A stretch of 64,000 bases of DNA from CAZABP01 sp964483245. Its GTDB lineage: Bacteria; Planctomycetota; UBA1135; UBA2386. Shown piece after piece: positions 35,364 to 43,635 of this stretch. Location of the stretch: positions 62,001-126,000 of the forward strand of contig CAZABP010000005.1 of assembly GCA_964483245.1 (NCBI GenBank). Reading direction: 5' to 3'. Under the pieces are notes generated by a model that ran no database searches, was not told the DNA's origin, and saw nothing but the letters and a program-made list of their open reading frames with translations. The position numbers and the translations under genes were made by a program. How positions within the stretch are numbered: position 1 is the first letter of the stretch; each line of letters begins with the position of its first letter.

Positions 35364-35912
35364 TCAGCGGCGGCCGAGCGAGCGTTCGACTTCTTCGCGC
35401 AGGTAGGCCTCGACGACGCGGGCGAGACCGTCGAAGTCGACGCGGTCGAGGATCGGGTCGAAGGTCTGGAAGCGCAGGTTCGGGATCAGGCCCTGGAAGT
35501 CGACCGTGATGATCAGCTCGCGCGGCTGCTGGGCGGCGGTCGCGGCGGCTTCGGCGGCCTGCTCGGCGCGCTGCGCACTGGCCTCGGCGGCCTGCACTTC
35601 GCTGCGCATGCGGTTTGCTGTCGCGAGCTTCTCGGCGGCGGACTTCTCGCGCTCCTCGAGCTGCGCGACGGTCAGGTCGGTCTTTTCGATGCGCTTGACG
35701 GAGTCCTTGGCGAGCTGGATCTCGCCGCCCTCGACGCGCACGACATAGAACCCGCCTTCTTCGCGCAGCAGCACGCCTTCGACGAAGCTAGGCACGCTGC
35801 CTTCGGCCGCCTTGGCATCCTCCTCGGCGGTCGTGAAATAGAACTTGTCGGCGCGGGCGGCAGGACAAAGCGCCAGCAACGCGGCGCAGGCCAGGATCAG
35901 GCGGTGCTTCAT
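35364..35912 (-). CDS. Exported coiled-coil protein
   Basis: A 182-residue exported protein with signal peptide HRLILACAALLALCPAARA. The mature part has a short beta region (VEGVLLREEGGFYVVRVEGGEIQLAKDSVKRIE) that looks like a small barrel, then an Ala/Glu/Gln coiled coil (residues about 85-125), then a hydrophobic IITVDFQGLIPNLRF strand. No enzyme motif is seen. The start MKHRLI was chosen for the signal peptide; nine further residues upstream are possible. It lies downstream of polA but is separated from it by 86 bases. Confidence 0.65.
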   Translation of the reverse strand: MKHRLILACAALLALCPAARADKFYFTTAEEDAKAAEGSVPSFVEGVLLREEGGFYVVRVEGGEIQLAKDSVKRIEKTDLTVAQLEEREKSAAEKLATANRMRSEVQAAEASAQRAEQAAEAAATAAQQPRELIITVDFQGLIPNLRFQTFDPILDRVDFDGLARVVEAYLREEVERSLGRR

Positions 35913-35998
35913 CGGGGAGGACTCCAGGTGGTTACGCAAAGAACGAGCCGGCGGAGTCTACCCCGTGGCAGCGGGCGCTGCGGGAGGCTCGGAGCCGC

Positions 35999-38713
35999 TC
36001 AGTGCGCGTCGAGCCAGCTCGGGCCGGTGCCGACGGTGACCTCGAGCGGGACCGCGAGCTCGGCGGCCCCCTGCATGCAATCGCGAACCAGCGCTGTCAC
36101 GGCCGGAATCTCGTCGTCCGGCACTTCGAGCACGAGCTCGTCGTGCACCTGCAGCAGCAGCCGGGCGCGCAGCCGGCGATCGTTCAGCTCGCGGTGCAGC
36201 CGCAGCATCGCCCGCTTGATGATGTCCGCGGCGGTTCCCTGGATCGGCGTGTTGAGCGCCATGTTCTCCGCCTGCACGCGCAACCCGGCCTGGTCGGTGT
36301 CGATCTCCGGCAGCAGGCGCCGCCGCCCGAACAGCGTGCGCACCTCCTTGCTCGCGCGCGCCTGGCCGATCGTCGTGTCGATCCAGGCCTTCACGCGCGG
36401 CAGCGCACGGAAGTAGTCGTCGATGAACCGTTTCGCCTGCGGCGGCGTCATCCCGGTCTCGGATGCGAGGCGCGACGGCCCCATGCCGTAGATCAGCCCG
36501 TAGTTGACGACCTTCGCGTGCGCGCGCAGCTCCGGCGTCACCATGCCGGGCAGCAGGCCGTGCACGAGCGCCGCGGTGCGCGTGTGGATGTCCTCGCCGC
36601 TGCGGAACGCCTCGACCAGCGCCGGTTCCTGTGCCATGTGCGCGAGGATCCGCAGCTCGATCTGGCTGTAGTCCGCCGACAGCAGCACCCAGCCGGGCGC
36701 CCGCGCGACGAACGCACGCCGCACCTCGCGACCCTCGGCGGTCCGGATCGGGATGTTCTGCAGGTTCGGATTGTCGGACGACAGCCGGCCGGTCGCGGCG
36801 ACGGCTTGGTTGAAGCAGGTGTGGATCCGCCCGCTGTGCCGGACCTGGTCGAGCAGCGCGTCGACGTACGTGCTCTTCAGCTTGGTCAGGTGACGCCAGT
36901 CGAGCAGCAGCCGCGGCACTTCGTGGTGCTGCGCCAGCAGCTCGAGCACCGCGGCGTCGGTCTTCCATTGCCCGGTGGCCGTGCGCCGCGGCCGCGCGAT
37001 CCCGGCCACCTTGTGCACTTCGAGCTGCTCGAACAGCACCTCGCCGATCTGCGCCGGCGAGTTCAGGTTGAACTCCGCGCCGGCGCGCTCGTGGATCCGC
37101 CGCTCGATCATCCCGATCCGCTCCGTCCACTCGCCGGCCAGCCGCGCGAGATGCTCGCGGTCGAGCGCGATCCCCTCCTGCTCCATCGCCAGCAACACGG
37201 TGATCAGCGGCATCTCGAGCTCGTGGAACAGGGTCCACAGCCCGGCCTGCTCGAGCTCCGGCTGCATCCGCGCGCGCAGCCGCCACGTGTAGTCGGCGTC
37301 CTCGGCCGCGTATTCCCCGGCGAGCGTGACGTCGACCTGATCGAACGTCTTCTGCTTCTTGCCGGTCCCGAGCAGCTCCTTGGTCGGGATCTTCTGATGG
37401 TCGAAGTACCGCAGCGCCAACGCGTCGAGGTTGTGCGGATGGACCCCGGCCCACAGGCAGTATGACGCGATCATCGTGTCGAACTCGAGTCCGGTCGGGT
37501 GGATCCCCGCGCCATGCAGCACGGCGAGGTCGTACTTCGCGTTCTGCGCGGTCTTGCGCAGCGCGCGGTCCTCGAGCACCGGACGCAACGCGGCCAACAC
37601 CGCGTCCGGCCCCTCCGGCAGGATCGGCGGCGTCAGGTTCAGCGGGACGTACCAGGCGCGCCCATGCTGGGCTGAGAACGACAGCCCGACCAGCGTCGCC
37701 GCGAACGGATCGAGACTCGTCGTCTCGGTGTCGAACGCGAACGAGCCGGCGGCGCGCAGCTCGGCGACCAGCTCGGCGAGCTGCGCCGCGTCGCGCACGA
37801 TCCGATAGTCCTTGGCCTGGTCGACGCGCACCGGCCGCGGCAGCGACTGCAGCAGCGTCGTGAACTCCAGCTCGGTGAACAGCCGTTGCAGCGCATCCCG
37901 ATCCGGCGCCGGCGGCGTCAGGTCGGCGAGCCGGATCGTCAGCGGCACGTTCGTCTCGATCCGGACCAGGTCGCGCGACAACAGCGCCGACTCGCGGTGC
38001 GTCGTGATCGCCTCGCGCCAGCTCTTCTTCTCGATCGCATCGACGCCGGTCAGGATCGCATCCAGCGAGCCGAACTGCGCCAGCAGCGCGGCGGCGCTCT
38101 TCTCGCCGATCTTCGGCACTCCCGGCACGTTGTCGGAGCTGTCGCCCATCAACGCCAGCAGGTCGACGATCTGGTCCGGCCGCACGCCGAACCGCGCCTG
38201 CACCTCGGCGGGGCCCAGGATCTCCGGCGCTCCGGTCGGGCTGCGCAGGTTCCACAGCCGGACCCGCTCGTCGTCGACGAGCTGCATGAAGTCCTTGTCG
38301 CCGGTCACGATGAACACGGTCATCCCGGCGTCGCGGCCGGCGACCGCGAGCGTCCCGATCACGTCGTCCGCCTCGTGGCCGGGGCTCGCGACAACCGGGA
38401 TCCCATAGGCGCGGACGACCTCGTCGATCTTGTCGAGCTGGCCGACCAGCTCGTCCGGCATCCGCTCGCGCGTCGACTTGTAGTCGGCGTAGACCTGCAC
38501 GCGGTGCAGCTCCTCGCGCGGTCCGTCGAACGCAACGGCGACGAGGTCCGGCTGCTCCTTCTCGAGCAGCGCGCGCAGCGTCATCGTGAAACCGTAGATC
38601 GCCGACGTCGGCCGCCCGTCGCGCGTCGTCAGCCCGCCGCTGCGCGACGTCGCGAACGCGAAGTGGGCACGGTACGCGAGCGCCGTGCCGTCGATCAGAT
38701 ACAGCCGCGTCAC
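35999..38713 (-). CDS. polA: DNA polymerase I
   Basis: A 904-residue repair and Okazaki-fragment polymerase with all three domains. Residues 1-290: 5'-nuclease, with YLIDGTALAYRAHFA, AFDGPREELHR and GHEADDVIGTLA. From about 300: 3'-5' proofreading domain with FAFDTETTSLDP and AEDADYTWRL, so the exonuclease acids look intact. Polymerase domain: motif A DYSQIELRILAH near residue 679, motif B RAHAKVVNYGLIYGMG, motif C VHDELVLE near 855. The start is GTG. It follows the membrane gene by one base and belongs to a recJ-dedA-polA operon. Confidence 0.96.
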   Translation of the reverse strand: MTRLYLIDGTALAYRAHFAFATSRSGGLTTRDGRPTSAIYGFTMTLRALLEKEQPDLVAVAFDGPREELHRVQVYADYKSTRERMPDELVGQLDKIDEVVRAYGIPVVASPGHEADDVIGTLAVAGRDAGMTVFIVTGDKDFMQLVDDERVRLWNLRSPTGAPEILGPAEVQARFGVRPDQIVDLLALMGDSSDNVPGVPKIGEKSAAALLAQFGSLDAILTGVDAIEKKSWREAITTHRESALLSRDLVRIETNVPLTIRLADLTPPAPDRDALQRLFTELEFTTLLQSLPRPVRVDQAKDYRIVRDAAQLAELVAELRAAGSFAFDTETTSLDPFAATLVGLSFSAQHGRAWYVPLNLTPPILPEGPDAVLAALRPVLEDRALRKTAQNAKYDLAVLHGAGIHPTGLEFDTMIASYCLWAGVHPHNLDALALRYFDHQKIPTKELLGTGKKQKTFDQVDVTLAGEYAAEDADYTWRLRARMQPELEQAGLWTLFHELEMPLITVLLAMEQEGIALDREHLARLAGEWTERIGMIERRIHERAGAEFNLNSPAQIGEVLFEQLEVHKVAGIARPRRTATGQWKTDAAVLELLAQHHEVPRLLLDWRHLTKLKSTYVDALLDQVRHSGRIHTCFNQAVAATGRLSSDNPNLQNIPIRTAEGREVRRAFVARAPGWVLLSADYSQIELRILAHMAQEPALVEAFRSGEDIHTRTAALVHGLLPGMVTPELRAHAKVVNYGLIYGMGPSRLASETGMTPPQAKRFIDDYFRALPRVKAWIDTTIGQARASKEVRTLFGRRRLLPEIDTDQAGLRVQAENMALNTPIQGTAADIIKRAMLRLHRELNDRRLRARLLLQVHDELVLEVPDDEIPAVTALVRDCMQGAAELAVPLEVTVGTGPSWLDAH

Positions 38714-38714
38714 G

Positions 38715-39311
38715 TCACAGAACGTAACGGATCGCGACGAATCCTCCGACCAACAACGCCGCCGCGACGAGCGTCAACAACCCGAGCCGCTGCTCCATGA
38801 ACTCGCGGATCGGCGGGCCATAGCGGCGCAGCAGCAGTGCTTCGAGATAGAACCGCGCACCGCGGCCGACGAGCGACGCCAGCACGAACGGCAGGAACGA
38901 GATCCCGAACACACCGGCTGCGATCGTGATCACCTTGTATGGGATCGGCGTGAACCCGGCGACGAACACGACCCAGAAGTTCCACTCCTCGAACAGCTGC
39001 TGCACGCGGTCGAACGCCACCGGGGAGAAGCCCGGCACGTACGCGTAACAGAACTCGTCGAGCCCGGAGTTCCACAGCGTCCGGCCGATCCAATAGCCGG
39101 CGATCCCGCCGAGCACCGACATCAGCGTGCACCACCCGGCGAAGCGCAGCGCCTTGTGCCGGTCGCCCAGGCACAGCGGGATCAACAGCACGTCCGGCGG
39201 GATCGGGAAGAAGCTGCTCTCGGCGAACGACAGCACGCACAGCGCCGGCAGCGCATACGGCGTGTCGGCCCATCCGATGACCCAGTCGTACAGCCGGCGC
39301 AGCGGTCTCAA
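38715..39311 (-). CDS. VTT-domain (DedA/YqaA-like) membrane protein
   Basis: A 198-residue membrane protein of the VTT/SNARE-associated group (YqaA-like). It has CVLSFAESSFFPIPPDVLLIPL, where the E-S-x-FPIPPD motif is typical, and FTPIPYKVITIAAGVFG with the second conserved loop, plus three to five membrane helices. DedA relatives scramble or flip membrane lipids. No ATG or GTG fits the N-terminus. The TTG at 39311 overlaps the stop of recJ (TTGA) and gives the usual start RPLRRLYDWVI, so it is preferred. The gene lies between recJ and polA. Confidence 0.83.
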   Translation of the reverse strand: MRPLRRLYDWVIGWADTPYALPALCVLSFAESSFFPIPPDVLLIPLCLGDRHKALRFAGWCTLMSVLGGIAGYWIGRTLWNSGLDEFCYAYVPGFSPVAFDRVQQLFEEWNFWVVFVAGFTPIPYKVITIAAGVFGISFLPFVLASLVGRGARFYLEALLLRRYGPPIREFMEQRLGLLTLVAAALLVGGFVAIRYVL

Positions 39312-41020
39312 GCAGCGTCTTCCTCGCGGGCCAGCTCGTGCAGCAGCAGCTCGACCGGGCCTTCTTCGCCGCGCGACGACAGGCGCGGCGCCGCGACGAT
39401 CCGGACCGGATCGCTGCAGCGGCGCAGCTCCTCGAACCGGCGCGCGCCGCCGCGCAGCCGCGCCGGCAGCACGACGCCGTCCTGCCCGAGCCGCAGCCGC
39501 AGATCCTGCCCGCGCGGATCGACGCCGGGCGAGCCGACGATCCGCACGCCGGTCGCGACGAACGTTGGCCGCGGGTTGCCGACGCCGAACGGTCCGAGCT
39601 GGTCGAGCCGGCGGATCTGGCGCGGGTCGAGCTCGCGGAAACGGATCCGCCCATCCAGCTGCAGGACCGGATCGCTGCGCCGCGCCGCTTCGGCGGCGGT
39701 CTGCAGCCGCGCGCGCAGCTCGTCGATGCGGCTGCGCTCCACCTCGAGCCCGACCGCGGCCGCGTGGCCGCCATGCGCCAGCAGCAGATCGCCGCAAGCC
39801 CCGAGCGCCGCGCGCAGGTCGAATCCGATCGGCGCGCGCCCGCTGCCGCGGCCACGCTCGCCGTCGAGCGCGATCAGGATCGCGGGCCGCTGCAGCAGAT
39901 CAACCAGCCGCGCGGCGCCGATCCCCAGCACGCCGGGATGCCAACCATCCATCGCCAGCAGCAGGATCGGATCGTCGCACGCGCTCGCCAGACGTTCGGC
40001 TTCGGCGACGAGCTCCTTCTCGACCCGCCTGCGCTCGTCGTTGTGTCGCTCGAGCACGCGTGCCGCGGCGGCTGCCTCCTGCGAGTCACGCGCCATCAAC
40101 ACGGCGATCGCATCGTGCGCGTGCCCGACGCGGCCGGCTGCGTTCAGCAGCGGCGCGATCCGGAACGCGATGTCCTCGGCGGTCGGCGAGCGGTCCCCGA
40201 GCCCGGCAGCGTCCAGCAGCGCCCGCACGCCCGGATTGCGGCTCGCGGCCAGTGCGCGCAACCCGTGGTGTACGAGGATCCGGTTCTCGCCGCGCAGCGG
40301 CGCCACGTCGGCGATCGTGCCGAGCGCGACCAGGGCCAGCGCCTCGACCAGGAACTCGCCGAACTCGGCGCGTTCGCGCGTCACGGTGCCGAACGACTCC
40401 GCCAGCGCCGTCGCGAGCCGGAACGCGACGCCGACGCCGGCCAGCTCGCGGTCCGGATAGCCGGCCGCCGGCAGGCGGGGGTTCAACACGCAGAATGCCC
40501 CCGCCACCTGCTCGGTCGTGCCGTGGTGATCGGTAACGATGACGTCGCAACCGGCGCGCTGGATCCGCTCGATCGGGGCGCAGGCGTTCGTCCCGTTGTC
40601 GACCGAGATGCACAGCCGATGGCCGCCGCGCTCGATCGCCGCGATCGACGCCTCGCTGAACGAATACCCATCGGAGCGCGAGGGGATGAATGGCGTCGCG
40701 TCGGCGTCGATCAACGCGAACAGCTTGAGCAGCAGCACGGTCCCGCTGATCCCATCCACGTCGTAGTCGCCGTGGATCAGGATCCGCTCCCGCTCGGCCA
40801 GCGCGCGGCGGATCCGTTCGATCGCCGGCGCCATCGCGCGGAATGCGAACGGATCGTGCAGCTCGTCCAGGCTCGGCTGCAGCCAGCGGCGCGCACGCTC
40901 CGGATCGTCGATCCCGCGTGCCAGCAGCACGCGCGCGACCAGCTCCGGCACGCCGAGCGTGTGCGCGAGAGCACGCTCCCGGGGATCGTCGTTCGGCGGA
41001 TTCGGTCCGGGGCGCGGCAT
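39308..41020 (-). CDS. recJ: Single-stranded-DNA-specific exonuclease RecJ
   Basis: A 570-residue 5'-3' exonuclease for recombination and mismatch repair. DHH-domain motifs: ILIHGDYDVDGISGTVLL near residue 84, CISVDNGTNA, and DVIVTDHHGT near 160; then NPRLPAAGYPDRELAGVGVAFRL and the DHHA1 region HGGHAAAVGLEVE. A C-terminal OB-like domain follows. The start MPRPGPNPPNDDPRE was chosen because the longer frame runs back through selA. It diverges from selA with 28 bases between the two starts. Confidence 0.93.
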   Translation of the reverse strand: MPRPGPNPPNDDPRERALAHTLGVPELVARVLLARGIDDPERARRWLQPSLDELHDPFAFRAMAPAIERIRRALAERERILIHGDYDVDGISGTVLLLKLFALIDADATPFIPSRSDGYSFSEASIAAIERGGHRLCISVDNGTNACAPIERIQRAGCDVIVTDHHGTTEQVAGAFCVLNPRLPAAGYPDRELAGVGVAFRLATALAESFGTVTRERAEFGEFLVEALALVALGTIADVAPLRGENRILVHHGLRALAASRNPGVRALLDAAGLGDRSPTAEDIAFRIAPLLNAAGRVGHAHDAIAVLMARDSQEAAAAARVLERHNDERRRVEKELVAEAERLASACDDPILLLAMDGWHPGVLGIGAARLVDLLQRPAILIALDGERGRGSGRAPIGFDLRAALGACGDLLLAHGGHAAAVGLEVERSRIDELRARLQTAAEAARRSDPVLQLDGRIRFRELDPRQIRRLDQLGPFGVGNPRPTFVATGVRIVGSPGVDPRGQDLRLRLGQDGVVLPARLRGGARRFEELRRCSDPVRIVAAPRLSSRGEEGPVELLLHELAREEDAA

Positions 41021-41032
41021 CAGGCGGCGCGG

Positions 41033-41039
41033 TATGGTA
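41033..41039. promoter_or_regulatory. Overlapping divergent -10-like boxes between recJ and selA
   Basis: TATGGT on the plus strand (41033-41038) and TACCAT on the minus strand (41039 to 41034) occupy the same seven bases. They stand 10 bases from the selA ATG and 13 bases from the recJ ATG. With only 28 bp between the two genes, both transcripts would have almost no leader, and only one polymerase could occupy the site at a time. Confidence 0.45.
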
Positions 41040-41048
41040 GCGACGCCG

Positions 41049-42455
41049 ATGGCGAGCGCGAACGATGAACCAGCCGCAGCGATGCGCGTGATCCCTTCGC
41101 TCGATGCATTCCTGCGCCGCGATTCCCTGACGAGCTGGCCGCGTCCCGCCGTGCTGCGGATCGCGCGCAGATTCCTCGACGAGCTCCGCGCCGATGCGCT
41201 CGCTGGCCGGCTGCGCGCCAACGAGCTCGAGCAGCTGTTCGGCAGTGGCGAGGCAGACGCGCGCGTCTGCGCGCTGTGCGAACAGGATCTCGCCTCCCGG
41301 CATCGCCGGGTGTTGAACGCGACCGGGATCGTGCTGCACACCGGCATCGGCCGGGCCCCGCTCGCCGACGCCGCGCGAGTGGCGCTGGTCGAGGCGGCCG
41401 GCTACGCGATCGTCGAAGTCGACCGTGACAGCGGACAGCGCAACCAGCGCGAGTCGGTCGTCGCCGCGTTGCTGCGCGAGCTGACCGGCGCCGACGCGGC
41501 GCTCGTCGTCAACAACAACGCGGCGGCCGTCAACCTCGCGCTGACGGCGCTGGCGCATGGGCGCGACGTCGTGGTCTCGCGTGGTGAGCTGGTCGAGATC
41601 GGCGGTGGGTTCCGGATGCCGGACGTCATGGCGCAGGCCGGCTGCCGGATGGTCGAGGTCGGCGCGACCAACCGCACGCACCTGCGCGACTATGCCGGCG
41701 CGATCGGACCGGAGACCGCGATGCTGCTGAAGGTCCACCCGAGCAACTTCCGGATGCTCGGCTTCGCCGGCACGCCGGAGCTCGCCGAGCTGGTCTTGCT
41801 CGCGCGCGAGCGCGGGCTCGTCTCGTTCGAAGACCTCGGCTCCGGTCTGCTGTTGCGGCAGCCGCCGCCCGGCCTCGAGCGTGAGCCGACTGTCCATGCG
41901 AGCCTCGCCAGCGGCGTCGACCTGGTCTGCTTCTCCGGCGACAAGCTGCTCGGCGGCCCGCAGTGCGGGATCCTGCTCGGCTCGGCGCGGCTGGTGACCG
42001 CGATCCGCGCGCATCCGCTGTACCGCGCCTTCCGCTGCGACAAGCTGACGCTGGCGGCACTCGAGGCGACGCTGCGGATCTACCGCGATGGCGAGCCGCG
42101 GCGCGAGATCCCGACGCTGGCGCTGCTGTCGGCCGGGGTCGACGAGATCCAGGCGGCAGCGCGGCGGTTCGCGGCCCTGCTGACGCCGCTGCGCGCGAGC
42201 GTCGTCGCCAGCGAATCGTTCGCCGGCAGCGGCGCGAATCCGGCTTCGCCGTTGCCGTCAGCGGCGGTCGCGCTGCCCGGTGACGAGCGGACGCTGCACC
42301 GGCTGCGCACCGGACCGGGGATTCCGATCTTCGCGCGGCTCGCCGACCAGCAGGTGCTGCTGGATCTGCGCACGCTGCTGCTCGAGGAGTTGGAATTCGT
42401 CGCGGCGCAGACGATCCAGAAGCTCGCCGCGAGTGGCGGCAACGGACACGGATGA
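41049..42455 (+). CDS. selA: L-seryl-tRNA(Sec) selenium transferase
   Basis: A 468-residue PLP enzyme that converts seryl-tRNA(Sec) to selenocysteinyl-tRNA(Sec) using selenophosphate. The N-terminal tRNA-binding region has IPSLDAFLRRD. The core shows RVLNATGIVLHTGIGRAPL, VNNNAAAVNLAL, SRGELVEIGGGFRMPD, EVGATNRTHLRDY, and the PLP lysine Lys299 in FSGDKLLGGPQCGI. All are SelA signatures. The ATG at 41049 was chosen; an ATG at 41034 would add five residues but lies in the promoter box. It overlaps selD by ATGA. No selB or selC is in the window. Confidence 0.95.
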   Translation: MASANDEPAAAMRVIPSLDAFLRRDSLTSWPRPAVLRIARRFLDELRADALAGRLRANELEQLFGSGEADARVCALCEQDLASRHRRVLNATGIVLHTGIGRAPLADAARVALVEAAGYAIVEVDRDSGQRNQRESVVAALLRELTGADAALVVNNNAAAVNLALTALAHGRDVVVSRGELVEIGGGFRMPDVMAQAGCRMVEVGATNRTHLRDYAGAIGPETAMLLKVHPSNFRMLGFAGTPELAELVLLARERGLVSFEDLGSGLLLRQPPPGLEREPTVHASLASGVDLVCFSGDKLLGGPQCGILLGSARLVTAIRAHPLYRAFRCDKLTLAALEATLRIYRDGEPRREIPTLALLSAGVDEIQAAARRFAALLTPLRASVVASESFAGSGANPASPLPSAAVALPGDERTLHRLRTGPGIPIFARLADQQVLLDLRTLLLEELEFVAAQTIQKLAASGGNGHG

Positions 42456-43486
42456 CCAACCCGAGACTGACGCAGTACGCCTCCGGCGCCGGTTGAGCCG
42501 CCAAGCTGCCTCCGGGGAGCCTCGGGCAGGTTCTCCAGCGCTTGGGCCGGAACGAGGATCCTCGCCTGCTGGCTGGCGCCGGCGGGTTCGAGGATGCGGG
42601 AGTGTTCCGTCTCGATGCGACGCGCGCGCTGGTCGTGACCGTGGATTTCTTTCCGCCGATCGTCGACGACCCGCGGTGGTTCGGGCGCATCGCCGCCGCC
42701 AACAGCCTGTCGGACGTCTACGCGATGGGCGGGCGCGCGCTGGTCGGCATGAACCTCGTCGGCTGGCCGAAGGACCTCGACCTCGAGCTGCTCGGCGAGA
42801 TCCTGCTCGGCGGCCAGGAGAAGCTGCACGAAGCTGGCGCCGCGCTCGCAGGTGGCCATTCGGTCGTCGACCACGAGATCAAGTACGGCCTCGCCGTCAC
42901 CGGCGAGGTGCATCCCGACCGGTTCTGGCGCAACGCCGGCGCGCGCCCGGGGGACGTGTTGATCCTGACCAAGCCGCTCGGCATGGGGGTGGTGTCGACC
43001 GCGATCAAGAAGCAGGCGGCGGCGCCGGACATGCTGCAGCGTGCGATGGAGCTGATGGCGACGCTCAACAAGTCGGCCTGCGACGCGCTCGGCGAGACCG
43101 ACGTGCACGGCGCGACCGACGTGACCGGGTTCGGGCTGCTGGGGCACGCGTTCGAGATGACGCAGGGCGCTGGCCTGCGGCTCGAGCTGCAGGCGTCGGC
43201 GCTGCCGGTGTTCGACGGCGCGCTCGAGCTCGCGCGCGCCGGCAACGCGAGCGGCGCCTGCAAGCGGGGCAGGCAGTACCTCGCGGGCCGTGTGACCGTG
43301 GCCGATGGGGTCGATCCCGCGCTGGCCGACATCTGCTTCGACGCCGAGACCTCGGGCGGGCTGCTGATCGCGCTGAACGTCCGCGAGGCGGAACAGGCGA
43401 TCCGCCGGCTGCGCGACGCCGGCGCGCCATGCGCCGCTGTCATCGGCGAGTTCGGCGCCGGCGAGGTCGGGATCGAGCTGCGCTGA
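42452..43486 (+). CDS. selD: Selenide, water dikinase SelD (selenoprotein)
   Basis: A 344-residue enzyme that makes selenophosphate from selenide and ATP. The gene starts by ATGA overlap with selA and contains an in-frame TGA at 42494-42496, codon 15, in LTQYASGAG-U-AAKLPPG. That is the catalytic Cys/Sec site of SelD, followed by the catalytic Lys in AAK. Gene callers that stop at TGA miss the first 30 residues. Downstream motifs are normal: DFFPPIVDDPRWFGRIAAAN, SDVYAMGGRAL, GGHSVVDHEIKYGLAVTG, TDVTGFGLLGHAFEM. Sec in SelD is known in other bacteria. It shows that this genome decodes UGA as selenocysteine. Confidence 0.95.
42497..42529 (+). promoter_or_regulatory. SECIS-like hairpin after the selD TGA
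   Basis: CTGC (42506-42509) pairs with GCAG (42526-42529) and, after a two-base bulge, CCG (42512-42514) pairs with CGG (42523-42525), leaving a GGGAGCCU-type loop. The loop begins 18 nt after the TGA and starts with G, similar in placement to the hairpin at 2933-2969. It is weaker than that one. Confidence 0.55.
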
Positions 43487-43529
43487 GGCGGGAGCTGGTG
43501 CGCGCCGGCGGGTTGCCGGGGCTTTGCGT

Positions 43530-43577
43530 CCTGTGCTAAGGAAGTGGGTGGGCGACCCAGGGTCTCCCCCCATTCCT
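43530..43577 (+). promoter_or_regulatory. CCTGTGCTA motif and strong hairpin before an exported-protein gene
   Basis: CCTGTGCTA (43530-43538) ends in a -10-like TA element and recurs at 58088-58096 before another exported protein. It runs into a nested hairpin, 43539-43577. The outer arms are AGGAA-TGGG-GG and CC-CCCA-TTCCT, with single-base bulges; GACCC and GGGTC form the inner stem. No T-tract follows, so it is more likely a leader structure than a terminator. Confidence 0.35.
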
Positions 43578-43635
43578 GACCTCCAGTGCCCAAGGCCAGG
43601 GTGGCATCACCTCACCCGGGCATCGAGAGAAATCC

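Noticed and set aside
35958..38255. 765-residue second frame on the polA strand
   Set aside because: It overlaps polA completely, and polA has all catalytic motifs; the other frame is Arg/Ala-rich filler.
43487..43635. tRNA-Sec gene (selC) after selD
   Set aside because: A strong hairpin is present, but there is no T-loop consensus, no TCA anticodon arm in place and no long variable arm.
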